Part shown: in pieces, positions 6,147-11,971 of the stretch
Position numbering within the stretch: position 1 is the stretch's first letter
Layout of the letters: every line of letters starts with the position of its first letter
Assembly: GCA_947593275.1 (NCBI GenBank)
Contig: CANQDN010000025.1
Location: 1-12,492 of the forward strand
Direction of reading: 5' to 3'
Origin: an uncultured Bacilli bacterium
GTDB taxonomy: Bacteria; Bacillota_I; Bacilli_A; RF39; UBA660
DNA: 12,492 bases
The notes under the pieces: model-generated
Told to the model about the DNA's origin: nothing
Seen by the model: the letters and a program-made list of their open reading frames with translations, nothing else
Databases searched by the model: none
Made by a program: the position numbers and the translations under genes

Positions 6147-7062
6147 ATATTATTTATTCTTTTATGAATTAATATTTTTAGGACTTTATTTCTTATCAGG
6201 ATTAGTATTTAAGTATACAGCAAATATTTATAATATATCGCTTTTTCTTACAATTATTCCCCTAATTATCTTGAGTTTATCGAATACATTATTAAAAAAC
6301 TTAAAGATAAACTCGCATATTATTTTGTTTGTTTTAACTATTATTTTAATTTTAATTGAGATCAATTTTCCTTTACTATTTAGCTACACTTCTAAAAGAA
6401 CTCTCTTTATATATTTATGCTCCTATATTTTACCTCTTATTTTTAAAAACTTTTTATTCTATTTTTTAACTATTAATAACTATAGCTTTTTTAATATAAT
6501 TAGTTATAGTATTATAATATTAATATTAGTTTTATTGCCCATTATTCCTTCTTTAAATTGGTTTTTTATAGGAGCTTTCTCCTTAATTAAAATATTACTT
6601 ACTTATATAATATATAAATATTTTATCTTAAAACAAACTAATCAAATAAGAAAAACTAATTCTTATTCACTAATAATTTATGCTTTTACATTAATATTTG
6701 CTACAATTTTAGTAGGTTTTGCCTCAGGATTCTTTAGGGTTGTACCTATTGCTATATCATCAAACAGTATGATTCCTACTTTTAGACGGGGAGATGTTGT
6801 ATTATTTAGAAAGAAAAAAGATAGAGAAGTATTTAAAGTAAATGATATTATTGTTTATGAAGAAAATAAGCGGTATATAGTGCATCGGATTTTGGAAGTA
6901 GATTATGAAAAAGAAATATTATATATAACTAAAGGAGATTATAACAATGCCGCGGATTCTATTAAAGTAAAAGAGCGAGATATAAAGGGAATATATGTGG
7001 GTCATTTAAAGTATTTGGGTTATCCGACTGTTTGGATAAATGAATATTTTAAGATGAGTTAG
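6133..7062 (+). CDS. Signal peptidase I of the Ser-His (SipW/ER) type with N-terminal polytopic membrane domain
   Basis: A 309-residue membrane protein. Residues 1-165 hold about six hydrophobic segments (roughly 9-27, 35-51, 61-79, 92-112, 119-138, 143-163); another at 181-200 leads into the catalytic domain. The domain has S-N-S-M-I-P-T-F (210-217) with nucleophile Ser212, RRGDVV (218-223), YIVHRI (248-253) with His251, and TKGDYNNAADS (266-276) supplying Asp269 or Asp275. A His where bacterial type I enzymes use Lys marks the SipW/ER-like group. SipW itself is about 190 residues, so the polytopic front half is an extension. Translation is probably coupled to the upstream gene (14-bp overlap, no good Shine-Dalgarno). 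A terminator follows (7066-7097). Inferred role: cleaving the signal peptide of the protein at 5667-6146. Confidence 0.87.
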   Translation: MCKTKYYLFFYELIFLGLYFLSGLVFKYTANIYNISLFLTIIPLIILSLSNTLLKNLKINSHIILFVLTIILILIEINFPLLFSYTSKRTLFIYLCSYILPLIFKNFLFYFLTINNYSFFNIISYSIIILILVLLPIIPSLNWFFIGAFSLIKILLTYIIYKYFILKQTNQIRKTNSYSLIIYAFTLIFATILVGFASGFFRVVPIAISSNSMIPTFRRGDVVLFRKKKDREVFKVNDIIVYEENKRYIVHRILEVDYEKEILYITKGDYNNAADSIKVKERDIKGIYVGHLKYLGYPTVWINEYFKMS

Positions 7063-7065
7063 TTT

Positions 7066-7097
7066 AAAGAAATTATTTTTTAGTAGTTTCTTTTTTT
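7066..7097 (+). terminator. Terminator of the signal-peptidase operon
   Basis: AAAGAAA (7066-7072) pairs with TTTCTTT (7087-7093), extended inward by wobble and A-T pairs, and is followed by T up to 7097. It has little GC but a clear T tract, and lies 4 bp after the stop codon. Confidence 0.65.
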
Positions 7098-7137
7098 GGG
7101 AGAATTTTTAATAAAATGCTAGACTATTAAATAAAAA

Positions 7138-7143
7138 TATAAT
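7138..7143 (+). promoter_or_regulatory. Possible -10 for the nagZ-like gene
   Basis: TATAAT at 7138-7143 precedes the ribosome binding site GGTGA (7163-7167) and ATG 7172. No convincing -35 is seen at 16-18 bp, so this is a weaker call than the other promoters. The preceding terminator does imply that the gene needs a promoter of its own here. Confidence 0.45.
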
Positions 7144-7171
7144 ATTCTATTTATATAAGTTTGGTGATTTT

Positions 7172-8263
7172 ATGAATTACAATGATTTATCTTTAAGAGA
7201 AAAGTTTGGACAGATGTTTTTGGTGGGGTTAGATGTTGATAGATTAGATGATGAACTAATTAGTATTATTAAAGATTATAAAATTGGGGGAGTAGTTATT
7301 TATAAGAAAAATTATAGTTCTTTAGATAGTATGTTAAGTTTTATTAATAAATTAAAAGAGATTAATAAAGATAGTAAAGTGCCTCTTTTTATTGGGATTG
7401 ATCAAGAAAATGGAAGAGTAAATAGGTTTCCTCAGGAAATAAAGACGATTTATAGTCCTTTAAAGCAAGCAGAAACTAAAGATTTGAAGATAATAGATGA
7501 AGTTAATAGTTTGACGGTTTCTTTATTAAAAAAAGTGGGAGTAAATATGAATTTTGCGCCAGTTTTAGATATTTATAAGTATGATTTAAATACGGCGATT
7601 GGGAATAGATCTTATGGGCGAAATAAAGAAGATGTGATAAAGTATGGTCTACCTTTTGCTTTAGAAATGCAAAAAAATAAGATAGTTTCAGTGGTTAAAC
7701 ATTTTCCGGGACATGGGAATACTAAAAAAGATAGTCATGTTTTAATTCCTAGGATTAAAGAAATAGATGAAATGGAAAAAAATGATATGGAAGTATTTAA
7801 AGAAGCGATAAAGATGGGAGTAGACTCTATAATGGTGGGGCATTTGAGTTTGAAGGGGTTTGGTTTTAAGCCGGCATCAATTAATAAAAAGATTATTAAT
7901 AAATATTTAAATGAAGAGATATTTCAGGGGTTAATTATAACAGATGATTTAAGAATGAATTTTTTAAAATATTTATATGGGACGAATAGAAGTATAATAA
8001 AAGCGATAAATGCGGGGAATAATATGGTTATGATTAAGTATCAAAAGAATGATAGTAAAAAGGTTTTTAGGCGGTTATTTAAAAAGTTAGATAATAATAA
8101 GTTGGATGTTTCTAAAATTAATAATAGTGCGAGAAAGATTTTAGATATTAAAGAGAAGTATGAAGTTAGTGATAAGATATTAGATAATAAATTTGATGTT
8201 GGGGAAATAAATAAAAAGATAGATAAAATTAATAAGCTTATTGATAATTTTATTAAAAATTAA
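7172..8263 (+). CDS. nagZ: Glycoside hydrolase family 3 beta-N-acetylhexosaminidase (NagZ-like)
   Basis: A 363-residue enzyme without signal peptide, so probably cytoplasmic. Family marks: GIDQENGRVNRF (75-86) lining the GlcNAc site, NFAPVLD (127-133), NRSYG (145-149), KHFPGHG (176-182), the D-S-H triad (187-189) whose His189 should be the general acid/base of the Asp-His dyad, and ITDDLRM (256-262) with nucleophile Asp258. Family members release GlcNAc from muropeptides during wall recycling, which is the likely role; other beta-GlcNAc substrates are possible. DQEN replaces the commoner DQEGG, a mild change. A single-domain length of about 360 residues is normal for NagZ. It has its own leader and shares a stem-loop terminator with the convergent lemA gene. 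Family confident, exact substrate less so. Confidence 0.88.
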   Translation: MNYNDLSLREKFGQMFLVGLDVDRLDDELISIIKDYKIGGVVIYKKNYSSLDSMLSFINKLKEINKDSKVPLFIGIDQENGRVNRFPQEIKTIYSPLKQAETKDLKIIDEVNSLTVSLLKKVGVNMNFAPVLDIYKYDLNTAIGNRSYGRNKEDVIKYGLPFALEMQKNKIVSVVKHFPGHGNTKKDSHVLIPRIKEIDEMEKNDMEVFKEAIKMGVDSIMVGHLSLKGFGFKPASINKKIINKYLNEEIFQGLIITDDLRMNFLKYLYGTNRSIIKAINAGNNMVMIKYQKNDSKKVFRRLFKKLDNNKLDVSKINNSARKILDIKEKYEVSDKILDNKFDVGEINKKIDKINKLIDNFIKN

Positions 8264-8289
8264 AATGACTATGTTTGGATAGTCATTTT
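8262..8289. terminator. Bidirectional terminator shared by nagZ and lemA
   Basis: AAAATGACTAT (8262-8272) and ATAGTCATTTT (8279-8289) form a perfect 11-bp stem with a 6-nt loop, T-rich on both exits. It overlaps the last two bases of the nagZ stop codon and the stop of lemA, so one small element ends both convergent genes. Confidence 0.85.
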
Positions 8290-8836
8290 ATAGATCGATT
8301 TTTACATCTTCTCTTTTAATTTCATCTGCTTCAAAGAATTCTTTTTTAGTCATGCCTTTATTTTTAGCAATACTGCTAGTTGGGAATGATACTAATAATT
8401 GATTATATAATGAAACATTGGAATTATAAAGTCTTCTTGCAGCTTGTAAGTGTTCTTCGACATCAGCGATAGATTGTTGTAATGTTTTATAGTTTTCGCT
8501 GGATTTTAATTCGGGATAATTTTCAGCGACTATATTTATTTTTTTAAAGTTTTCATCCATCGCACGATTGGCATCGTTTCTTTCTTGTATAGACATGTCT
8601 TTACGAAGTTTAATTACTTCAAATAAAGTTTCTTTTTCATGTTTGGCATATGATTTAACAACTTCAATCATTTTAGTTAAAACATCATATCTTTTAGTTA
8701 AAGCAACATCTATTCCTGATAAAGCTTCATCGATTTTTATAACAGATCTATTTAATTTATTAGAAAGGGATATATACCATATTATAAAAATTAGAATGAT
8801 AACTGCAATGGCGATTAAAATGTATACTGTATTCAT
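8288..8836 (-). CDS. lemA: LemA family membrane-anchored protein
   Basis: A 182-residue protein with one N-terminal membrane helix (about 4-24) and a long helical body. Family marks: NRSVIKIDEALSGIDVALTKRYDVL (33-57, quoted only in part here as the helix around RYDVL), the ERN-D-NRAMDENF region (about 85-97), AARRLYNSNVSLYNQ (133-147), and the closing FPTSSIAKNKG...KKEFFEADE (150-172). LemA proteins are common, their biochemical role is unsettled, and an envelope or stress function is only suspected. It is the second gene of an operon with the DUF3137 gene, separated by 1 bp, with a strong Shine-Dalgarno (8841-8850) inside the end of that gene. Length is typical. Confidence 0.93.
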   Translation of the reverse strand: MNTVYILIAIAVIILIFIIWYISLSNKLNRSVIKIDEALSGIDVALTKRYDVLTKMIEVVKSYAKHEKETLFEVIKLRKDMSIQERNDANRAMDENFKKINIVAENYPELKSSENYKTLQQSIADVEEHLQAARRLYNSNVSLYNQLLVSFPTSSIAKNKGMTKKEFFEADEIKREDVKIDL

Positions 8837-8837
8837 A

Positions 8838-9728
8838 CTACACCTCCCTTCTGAATAAATCGTTATCTAAATTTAATTCGTCAACAAAATTAGTAATTAG
8901 TTTTATATCTTGGGAGATTTCTTTAGTAACTTCTTCGGCATTTATTTTAGTAAATATACTATGTTCAAAGGAATCTTTATTGTTTTGAATTCCTATATGT
9001 AGTTTGTTATCGATAAAACAGAATAGTAAACTTCCAGAGATATTGCTGGTTAATTTTTTAATTTTTTCCATTAGAGCTGGAGTTAAAATGTAGAAGGCAT
9101 CATGTTCATTTTGAGCGTAAGTTTTAAAAATATTATTAAAGGCTTGATCTTCCATCATAACTTTTTTGTATTTTATTTTGGCACCCCAGTTGTTTAGTTT
9201 TGAATTTCCAAAGCCTTTTTGACTTACTTGAATATTAGCTTTAAAATATTTATTAAAATCAAATATCATCCATCTTCCTTTAAAGATCGTAATCCAAGTG
9301 GTTGTAGTATTACCATTACTGTCCGTTGTTTGGTGTTCTTCTTCGATGTGGACGTCGGCTTGAGTGAAATTTATATTTTTATATTTACCGGAAATATAAT
9401 CATTAGAGGAGTATCTATCACCCATATACATCATTCCAGTATTTCTTATTACAGATTCATCTAAACCGGATTCTGGCTCGTAAATGAGATCAGTAAAGAC
9501 GGATTCAAGAGTTTTTAATACGAAGGTGTCTTTAAAGGCGAGAGTGAAATTTCGGGTGGGTTTTACATTTATTATAATAGTTATAATAACGCCAAAAATA
9601 ATAACAAATAGAGAAATAAAAGGGGAAATAGCAAATAATATAATTGCAATTACAATACTTGTTATAATACCTATCAGCATTGTATTTCGGGCTTTTTTTC
9701 TTAGCATTTCTAGTTCTTCAATACTCAT
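8838..9728 (-). CDS. DUF3137-family membrane protein, LemA partner
   Basis: A 296-residue protein with a short acidic N-terminus, two closely spaced membrane helices (about 17-33 and 36-54) and a large soluble domain (60-296) that should lie on the cytoplasmic side if the helices form a hairpin. The layout, the repeated aromatic and Thr-rich middle region (TDSNGNTTTTW, 135-145) and the stretch KYKKVMMEDQAFNNIFKTYAQNEHDAFYILTP fit DUF3137 (PF11335), whose members often sit next to lemA. Function is not known. Start: GGAGAG 5 nt before ATG. It is first in the operon, with a promoter at 9779-9807, and its last codons carry the ribosome binding site for lemA. The family call rests on recognition and context; I could not run a search. 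Confidence 0.82.
   Translation of the reverse strand: MSIEELEMLRKKARNTMLIGIITSIVIAIILFAISPFISLFVIIFGVIITIIINVKPTRNFTLAFKDTFVLKTLESVFTDLIYEPESGLDESVIRNTGMMYMGDRYSSNDYISGKYKNINFTQADVHIEEEHQTTDSNGNTTTTWITIFKGRWMIFDFNKYFKANIQVSQKGFGNSKLNNWGAKIKYKKVMMEDQAFNNIFKTYAQNEHDAFYILTPALMEKIKKLTSNISGSLLFCFIDNKLHIGIQNNKDSFEHSIFTKINAEEVTKEISQDIKLITNFVDELNLDNDLFRREV
8841..8850 (-). promoter_or_regulatory. Strong Shine-Dalgarno of lemA inside the DUF3137 3' end
   Basis: The minus strand reads AAGGGAGGTG, nearly perfect, ending 4 nt before the lemA ATG (8836). It encodes the final residues R-E-V of DUF3137 at the same time. With a 1-bp intergenic gap, the two proteins are probably translated in coupled fashion. 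Confidence 0.85.
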
Positions 9729-9740
9729 AACTTCTCTCCA

Positions 9741-9752
9741 AATCTATAGATT
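9741..9752. repeat. 12-bp perfect palindrome in the leader of the DUF3137/lemA operon
   Basis: AATCTATAGATT reads the same on both strands and lies between the predicted transcription start (about 9772) and the Shine-Dalgarno site of DUF3137. It may be a weak operator or chance in AT-rich DNA. Confidence 0.35.
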
Positions 9753-9778
9753 AATATGTAAAATTATCTATCAAATGT

Positions 9779-9807
9779 ATTATATCAAAAAATGGTGGTT
9801 TTTGATA
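9779..9807 (-). promoter_or_regulatory. Promoter of DUF3137-lemA with operator-like inverted repeat
   Basis: On the minus strand TGATATAAT (9787-9779) is an extended -10; the -35 position (9807-9802, TATCAA) is poor. The arms TATCAAAAA (9783-9791) and TTTTTGATA (9799-9807) are perfect 9-bp inverted repeats separated by ATGGTGG. They cover the whole spacer, the -35 position and the edge of the -10, so a bound protein would block RNA polymerase. Confidence 0.6.
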
Positions 9808-9853
9808 CTATTTTAATAAAATTTAATTTAATACTGGTTTTATTTTTAAACGT

Positions 9854-9868
9854 GGCGAATTCGACGCC
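9854..9868. terminator. Short GC-rich stem downstream of the GNAT/hypothetical operon
   Basis: GGCG (9854-9857) and CGCC (9865-9868) flank a 7-nt loop containing the palindrome CGAATTCG (9856-9863). It is a GC island in AT-rich DNA, 22 bp beyond the stop of the minus-strand gene at 9890. A T tract follows on the plus strand (9869-9872) but not clearly on the minus strand, so its role as that gene's terminator is uncertain. Confidence 0.3.
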
Positions 9869-9889
9869 TTTTGTAAGTTTGAGTATCAA

Positions 9890-10348
9890 TTAATTTTGTT
9901 CCTTAATGGAAGAGATAGGTTTACTTTTTAACTTAAAATTAATTATTTTTTTAGCGTAATCTCTTTTTATTCTTGCACTAAAATCGAAAGAAAATTGTTC
10001 TAAATATTCGATAATTAAATCTAGGTGTTTCTCAAAATTTAAATCTTGATTAATATTTTTTAAATATTTAGAAACCATTTTATTGGTATTAATCCGGTTA
10101 ACATAAAAATATAGTAAATTACTATTATTAATTTTTTCTTTTCCCGATTTAACAATAGAAGTTAAGTATTCACGGCAAGCGGCTGGGCCAGTAAATCCAA
10201 GATCAAACATTATAAGTACACATCCAATAAAAATATTGTCAGTTCCATCAGAAGGTAAAGTCTTTTTAGTAAATTCTAGTAATTTATCTATAGATTTAGA
10301 ATTTATATATTCTTCTGAAAATATTTGTAAGAATTTATTAATAATCAT
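9890..10348 (-). CDS. Hypothetical helical protein, 152 aa, not recognised
   Basis: I do not recognise a family. The start is supported by GGAGG 7 nt before the ATG. The product is soluble, with no signal peptide, and mostly predicted helical: amphipathic stretches at about 2-30, 37-50, 56-70, 76-100 and 104-140. It has two Cys (43 and 58). The C-terminal third is basic (KRDYAKKIINFKLKSK, 128-143) and could bind nucleic acid or another acidic surface, but no helix-turn-helix is evident. The gene lies 15 bp downstream of the GNAT gene and should be co-transcribed. Its coding strand is not markedly G-poor, unlike lemA/DUF3137 next to it. Real gene likely from its ribosome binding site and codon pattern; function unknown. 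Confidence 0.75.
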   Translation of the reverse strand: MIINKFLQIFSEEYINSKSIDKLLEFTKKTLPSDGTDNIFIGCVLIMFDLGFTGPAACREYLTSIVKSGKEKINNSNLLYFYVNRINTNKMVSKYLKNINQDLNFEKHLDLIIEYLEQFSFDFSARIKRDYAKKIINFKLKSKPISSIKEQN

Positions 10349-10363
10349 TTTATTTCCTCCGTT

Positions 10364-10861
10364 TTATTTATAGGTATAACGACTAAATTTTTTTAAAAAT
10401 ACTGCTGCTTTACATTTGCAAGGGAGTGAATTGCATTCTTCACAATATACTTTAGGATAAATGCTACCCCAAAATCCATTTATATCAATAATTTTTTCAA
10501 AAGAGAATTTTAATAATAATGGTTCTAATGCAATATTGTCTTTGATATATTCTGCGGTTGTAATAATATTTTTACAGCCTAATTTTTTTAATTCATCGAT
10601 TAAAGTTTTTAATAAATGTGATCCTATTCCTTGATTTCTGTATTTTTCTTTTATAAGAATAACGTCAAAATAAAATAAATCTCCAATCATTTTTCCATAT
10701 AAGTGTCCAGCATAATCATCGTCTTTTAATATTATTTTAAAAACATCATATTTATCTTTTAAATCTTTTATAGATGTTTTATCCCAACTTCCCCAATAGT
10801 TTTTTTCCTCACTATCTATAATATTTGAATAATTTTCTTCATAATTAATAACTTTTATCAT
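10364..10861 (-). CDS. GNAT-family N-acetyltransferase with Cys-rich C-terminal tail
   Basis: A 165-residue cytoplasmic protein. The acetyl-CoA-binding motif A is RNQGIGSHLLKTL (75-87), preceded by the strand YFDVILIKEKY (64-74) and followed by the second half KNIITTAEYIKDNIALEPLLLKFSFEKI (97-124 region) where motif B places the co-factor tail and the bulge before the last strand. Residues 139-150 contain Cys140, Cys143, Cys148 and Cys150 in a C-x2-C-x4-C-x-C arrangement, which could hold a zinc ion; this tail is beyond the usual GNAT core. The acceptor substrate is not predictable. Start: AAAGGAAG 9 nt before ATG. First gene of a two-gene operon with the 152-residue protein, driven from the palindrome-containing promoter at 10892-10926. 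Confidence 0.85.
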   Translation of the reverse strand: MIKVINYEENYSNIIDSEEKNYWGSWDKTSIKDLKDKYDVFKIILKDDDYAGHLYGKMIGDLFYFDVILIKEKYRNQGIGSHLLKTLIDELKKLGCKNIITTAEYIKDNIALEPLLLKFSFEKIIDINGFWGSIYPKVYCEECNSLPCKCKAAVFLKKFSRYTYK

Positions 10862-10891
10862 AAGATCAAACTTCCTTTAGAGTTAATTTAC

Positions 10892-10926
10892 TTGTCAATT
10901 AGTAAGTATGCTTTCTAAATTGACAA
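10892..10926. repeat. 35-bp near-perfect palindrome upstream of the GNAT gene
   Basis: Outer arms TTGTCAATT (10892-10900) and AATTGACAA (10918-10926) are perfect. Inside, AG pairs with CT and AAG with CTT around the loop TATG (10907-10910), broken only by a T-T mismatch and one extra A (10917). No T tract follows on either strand, so it does not resemble a terminator. It may be an operator, or the remnant of a small inverted-repeat element. Confidence 0.7.
10898..10926 (-). promoter_or_regulatory. Candidate promoter of the GNAT operon
   Basis: On the minus strand TTGTCA (10926-10921) and ACTAAT (10903-10898) are 17 bp apart. The start near 10891 would leave a 30-nt leader with AAAGGAAG at the right distance. 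The -10 matches only four of six bases, so confidence is moderate. The whole promoter lies inside the 35-bp palindrome. Confidence 0.5.
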
Positions 10927-10948
10927 TATATCAATTTCAATCTATAAC
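10920..10948 (+). promoter_or_regulatory. Near-consensus plus-strand promoter with no gene behind it
   Basis: TTGACA (10920-10925), a 17-bp spacer and TATAAC (10943-10948) match 11 of 12 promoter bases. Transcription would begin near 10955 and run rightward into the 3' end of the minus-strand gene at 11063-11785. No plus-strand ORF with a ribosome binding site follows. It would make a non-coding or antisense RNA if active. Confidence 0.5.
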
Positions 10949-10977
10949 TATTTTAACATAAATTTAATCATTTTAAA

Positions 10978-11001
10978 ACTCGAACTATAAAAAGTCCGAG
11001 T
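10978..11001 (-). terminator. Candidate terminator of the 240-residue gene
   Basis: On the minus strand ACTCGGAC (11001-10994) pairs with GTTCGAGT (10985-10978) with one G-U wobble and an 8-nt loop, followed by a short TTTT run. It lies about 60 bp past the stop codon at 11063. On the plus strand one pair becomes an A-C mismatch and no T run follows, so it is better suited to the minus strand. Confidence 0.5.
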
Positions 11002-11062
11002 ATAAATCAAATTGGTGCGAATGATATAAACATTTATAATAATTCAAACTTAATTTAAAATG

Positions 11063-11785
11063 TTAAATTATATTTTTTCCATGCTGTAATTTTAAATATT
11101 TTTTTCCTTCTTCTCTTGAAGACTGGTTTTGTTTTTGATAAGCTGACAATGGAAAATAATCTATAGCATTTATAATATCATTAGTCTCTTTTTCACGTTC
11201 TTCATCGCTTAATTGTCTAGTAAATAGCCAATCATTAGAGGTTACTATACCTTTAACTGAATTAATCATTTCTAAATTTTCGTGTAATTTATCAATAATT
11301 CTAACAATATCATCAGACGCGATTTGCATTTCATTAATATCGCCTAGATAATATCTAACAGTAATGTCATATTTTTCAAATAATTTTTCCATTTTTGAAT
11401 TTTTTTCTTCTTCCTTTGGTACAGGATAAGTTGTTGGATAATGGCCTATATAATCTATTAATTCACACAAATCAATGCTAGATTGTACTAATTTATCAAA
11501 TATACTTTTTAAACTTGCATATTTTAAATCTTTATTGTGTTTCATAAATTCATATATTTTGTTATTAGCCATTCCTAATTGTACTAATTTATCAAATAAG
11601 GCAGAGCCTCTATAATTTTTTTCAAAAATGTCATCAACTTGTTCTTTAGATATAAAACTTTCATTTTCTAATTCTACTTTTGTTTTAAAATAGTCAGGAT
11701 AAAATAATAAAATTTCATCATAATTTAAAAGTATATTTCCACATTTTTTTAATTCTTCATATCTTTCTTTCATACTACTAACCAT
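11063..11785 (-). CDS. Hypothetical protein, 240 aa, not recognised
   Basis: I do not recognise a family. AGGAG (11795-11799) stands 9 nt before ATG 11785; an in-frame ATG at 11773 has no such site. The product looks soluble and mostly helical, rich in Glu, Lys, Asp and Asn, without membrane segments, signal peptide or recognisable catalytic motif. A short unit recurs: LFDKLVQ near residue 63 and IFDKLVQ near residue 95, 32 residues apart, reflecting an exact 21-bp direct repeat at 11482-11502 and 11578-11598. The C-terminal quarter (about 195-240) is charged and basic at the end (KKYLKLQHGK). It stands alone with its own promoter carrying a palindrome at the -35. A role in defence or signalling cannot be claimed from the sequence. 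Confidence 0.75.
   Translation of the reverse strand: MVSSMKERYEELKKCGNILLNYDEILLFYPDYFKTKVELENESFISKEQVDDIFEKNYRGSALFDKLVQLGMANNKIYEFMKHNKDLKYASLKSIFDKLVQSSIDLCELIDYIGHYPTTYPVPKEEEKNSKMEKLFEKYDITVRYYLGDINEMQIASDDIVRIIDKLHENLEMINSVKGIVTSNDWLFTRQLSDEEREKETNDIINAIDYFPLSAYQKQNQSSREEGKKYLKLQHGKNII
11482..11598. repeat. Exact 21-bp direct repeat inside the 240-residue gene
   Basis: The 21-bp sequence at 11482-11502, which begins ATTGTACTAATT on the plus strand, recurs exactly at 11578-11598. The copies are 96 bp apart, a whole number of codons, so both encode the same FDKLVQ segment in the protein. Confidence 0.8.
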
Positions 11786-11810
11786 ATATTGAATCTCCTA
11801 TAAATAATAT

Positions 11811-11848
11811 TTTATATCATTTTAAAATAAATACAAGTAATTTACTTG
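11811..11848 (-). promoter_or_regulatory. Promoter of the 240-residue gene with a palindrome at the -35
   Basis: On the minus strand TGATATAAA (11819-11811) is an extended -10 with one mismatch, and TTACTT (11840-11835) is a -35 at 18 bp. CAAGTAA (11834-11840), one T, and TTACTTG (11842-11848) form a perfect odd-length palindrome over the -35, as expected for a repressor or activator site. The start near 11804 leaves a leader of about 20 nt. Confidence 0.55.
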
Positions 11849-11907
11849 AATTTATATTTCAAAATCATTATTATTTTTTAATAAAACAAAAAACAATCCA
11901 AATTTAG

Positions 11908-11944
11908 TTGATATTTATATATCAAAAGTTCGAATAGTTCGAAC
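11908..11944 (-). terminator. Candidate terminator and adjacent hairpin after the right-edge gene
   Basis: GTTCGAA (11928-11934) and TTCGAAC (11938-11944) are perfect 7-bp inverted arms with a 3-nt loop. On the minus strand they are followed by TTTT and lie about 28 bp past the stop codon of the gene at 11972. A second inverted repeat, TTGATAT/ATATCAA (11908-11914 and 11919-11925, 4-nt loop), lies directly beyond. The remaining gap DNA (11945-11971) shows nothing else. Confidence 0.5.
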
Positions 11945-11971
11945 AGATTTTCTAGTGGTGATACGACAACT

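Noticed and set aside
8568..9816. Plus-strand open frames opposite lemA and DUF3137 (8568-8858, 9219-9464, 9484-9816)
   Set aside because: They lie antisense to well-supported genes, lack ribosome binding sites, and have the composition of a reverse-complemented coding strand.
10955..11100. Coding sequence behind the orphan plus-strand promoter
   Set aside because: The ATGs in this stretch open frames of at most about nine codons with no ribosome binding site.
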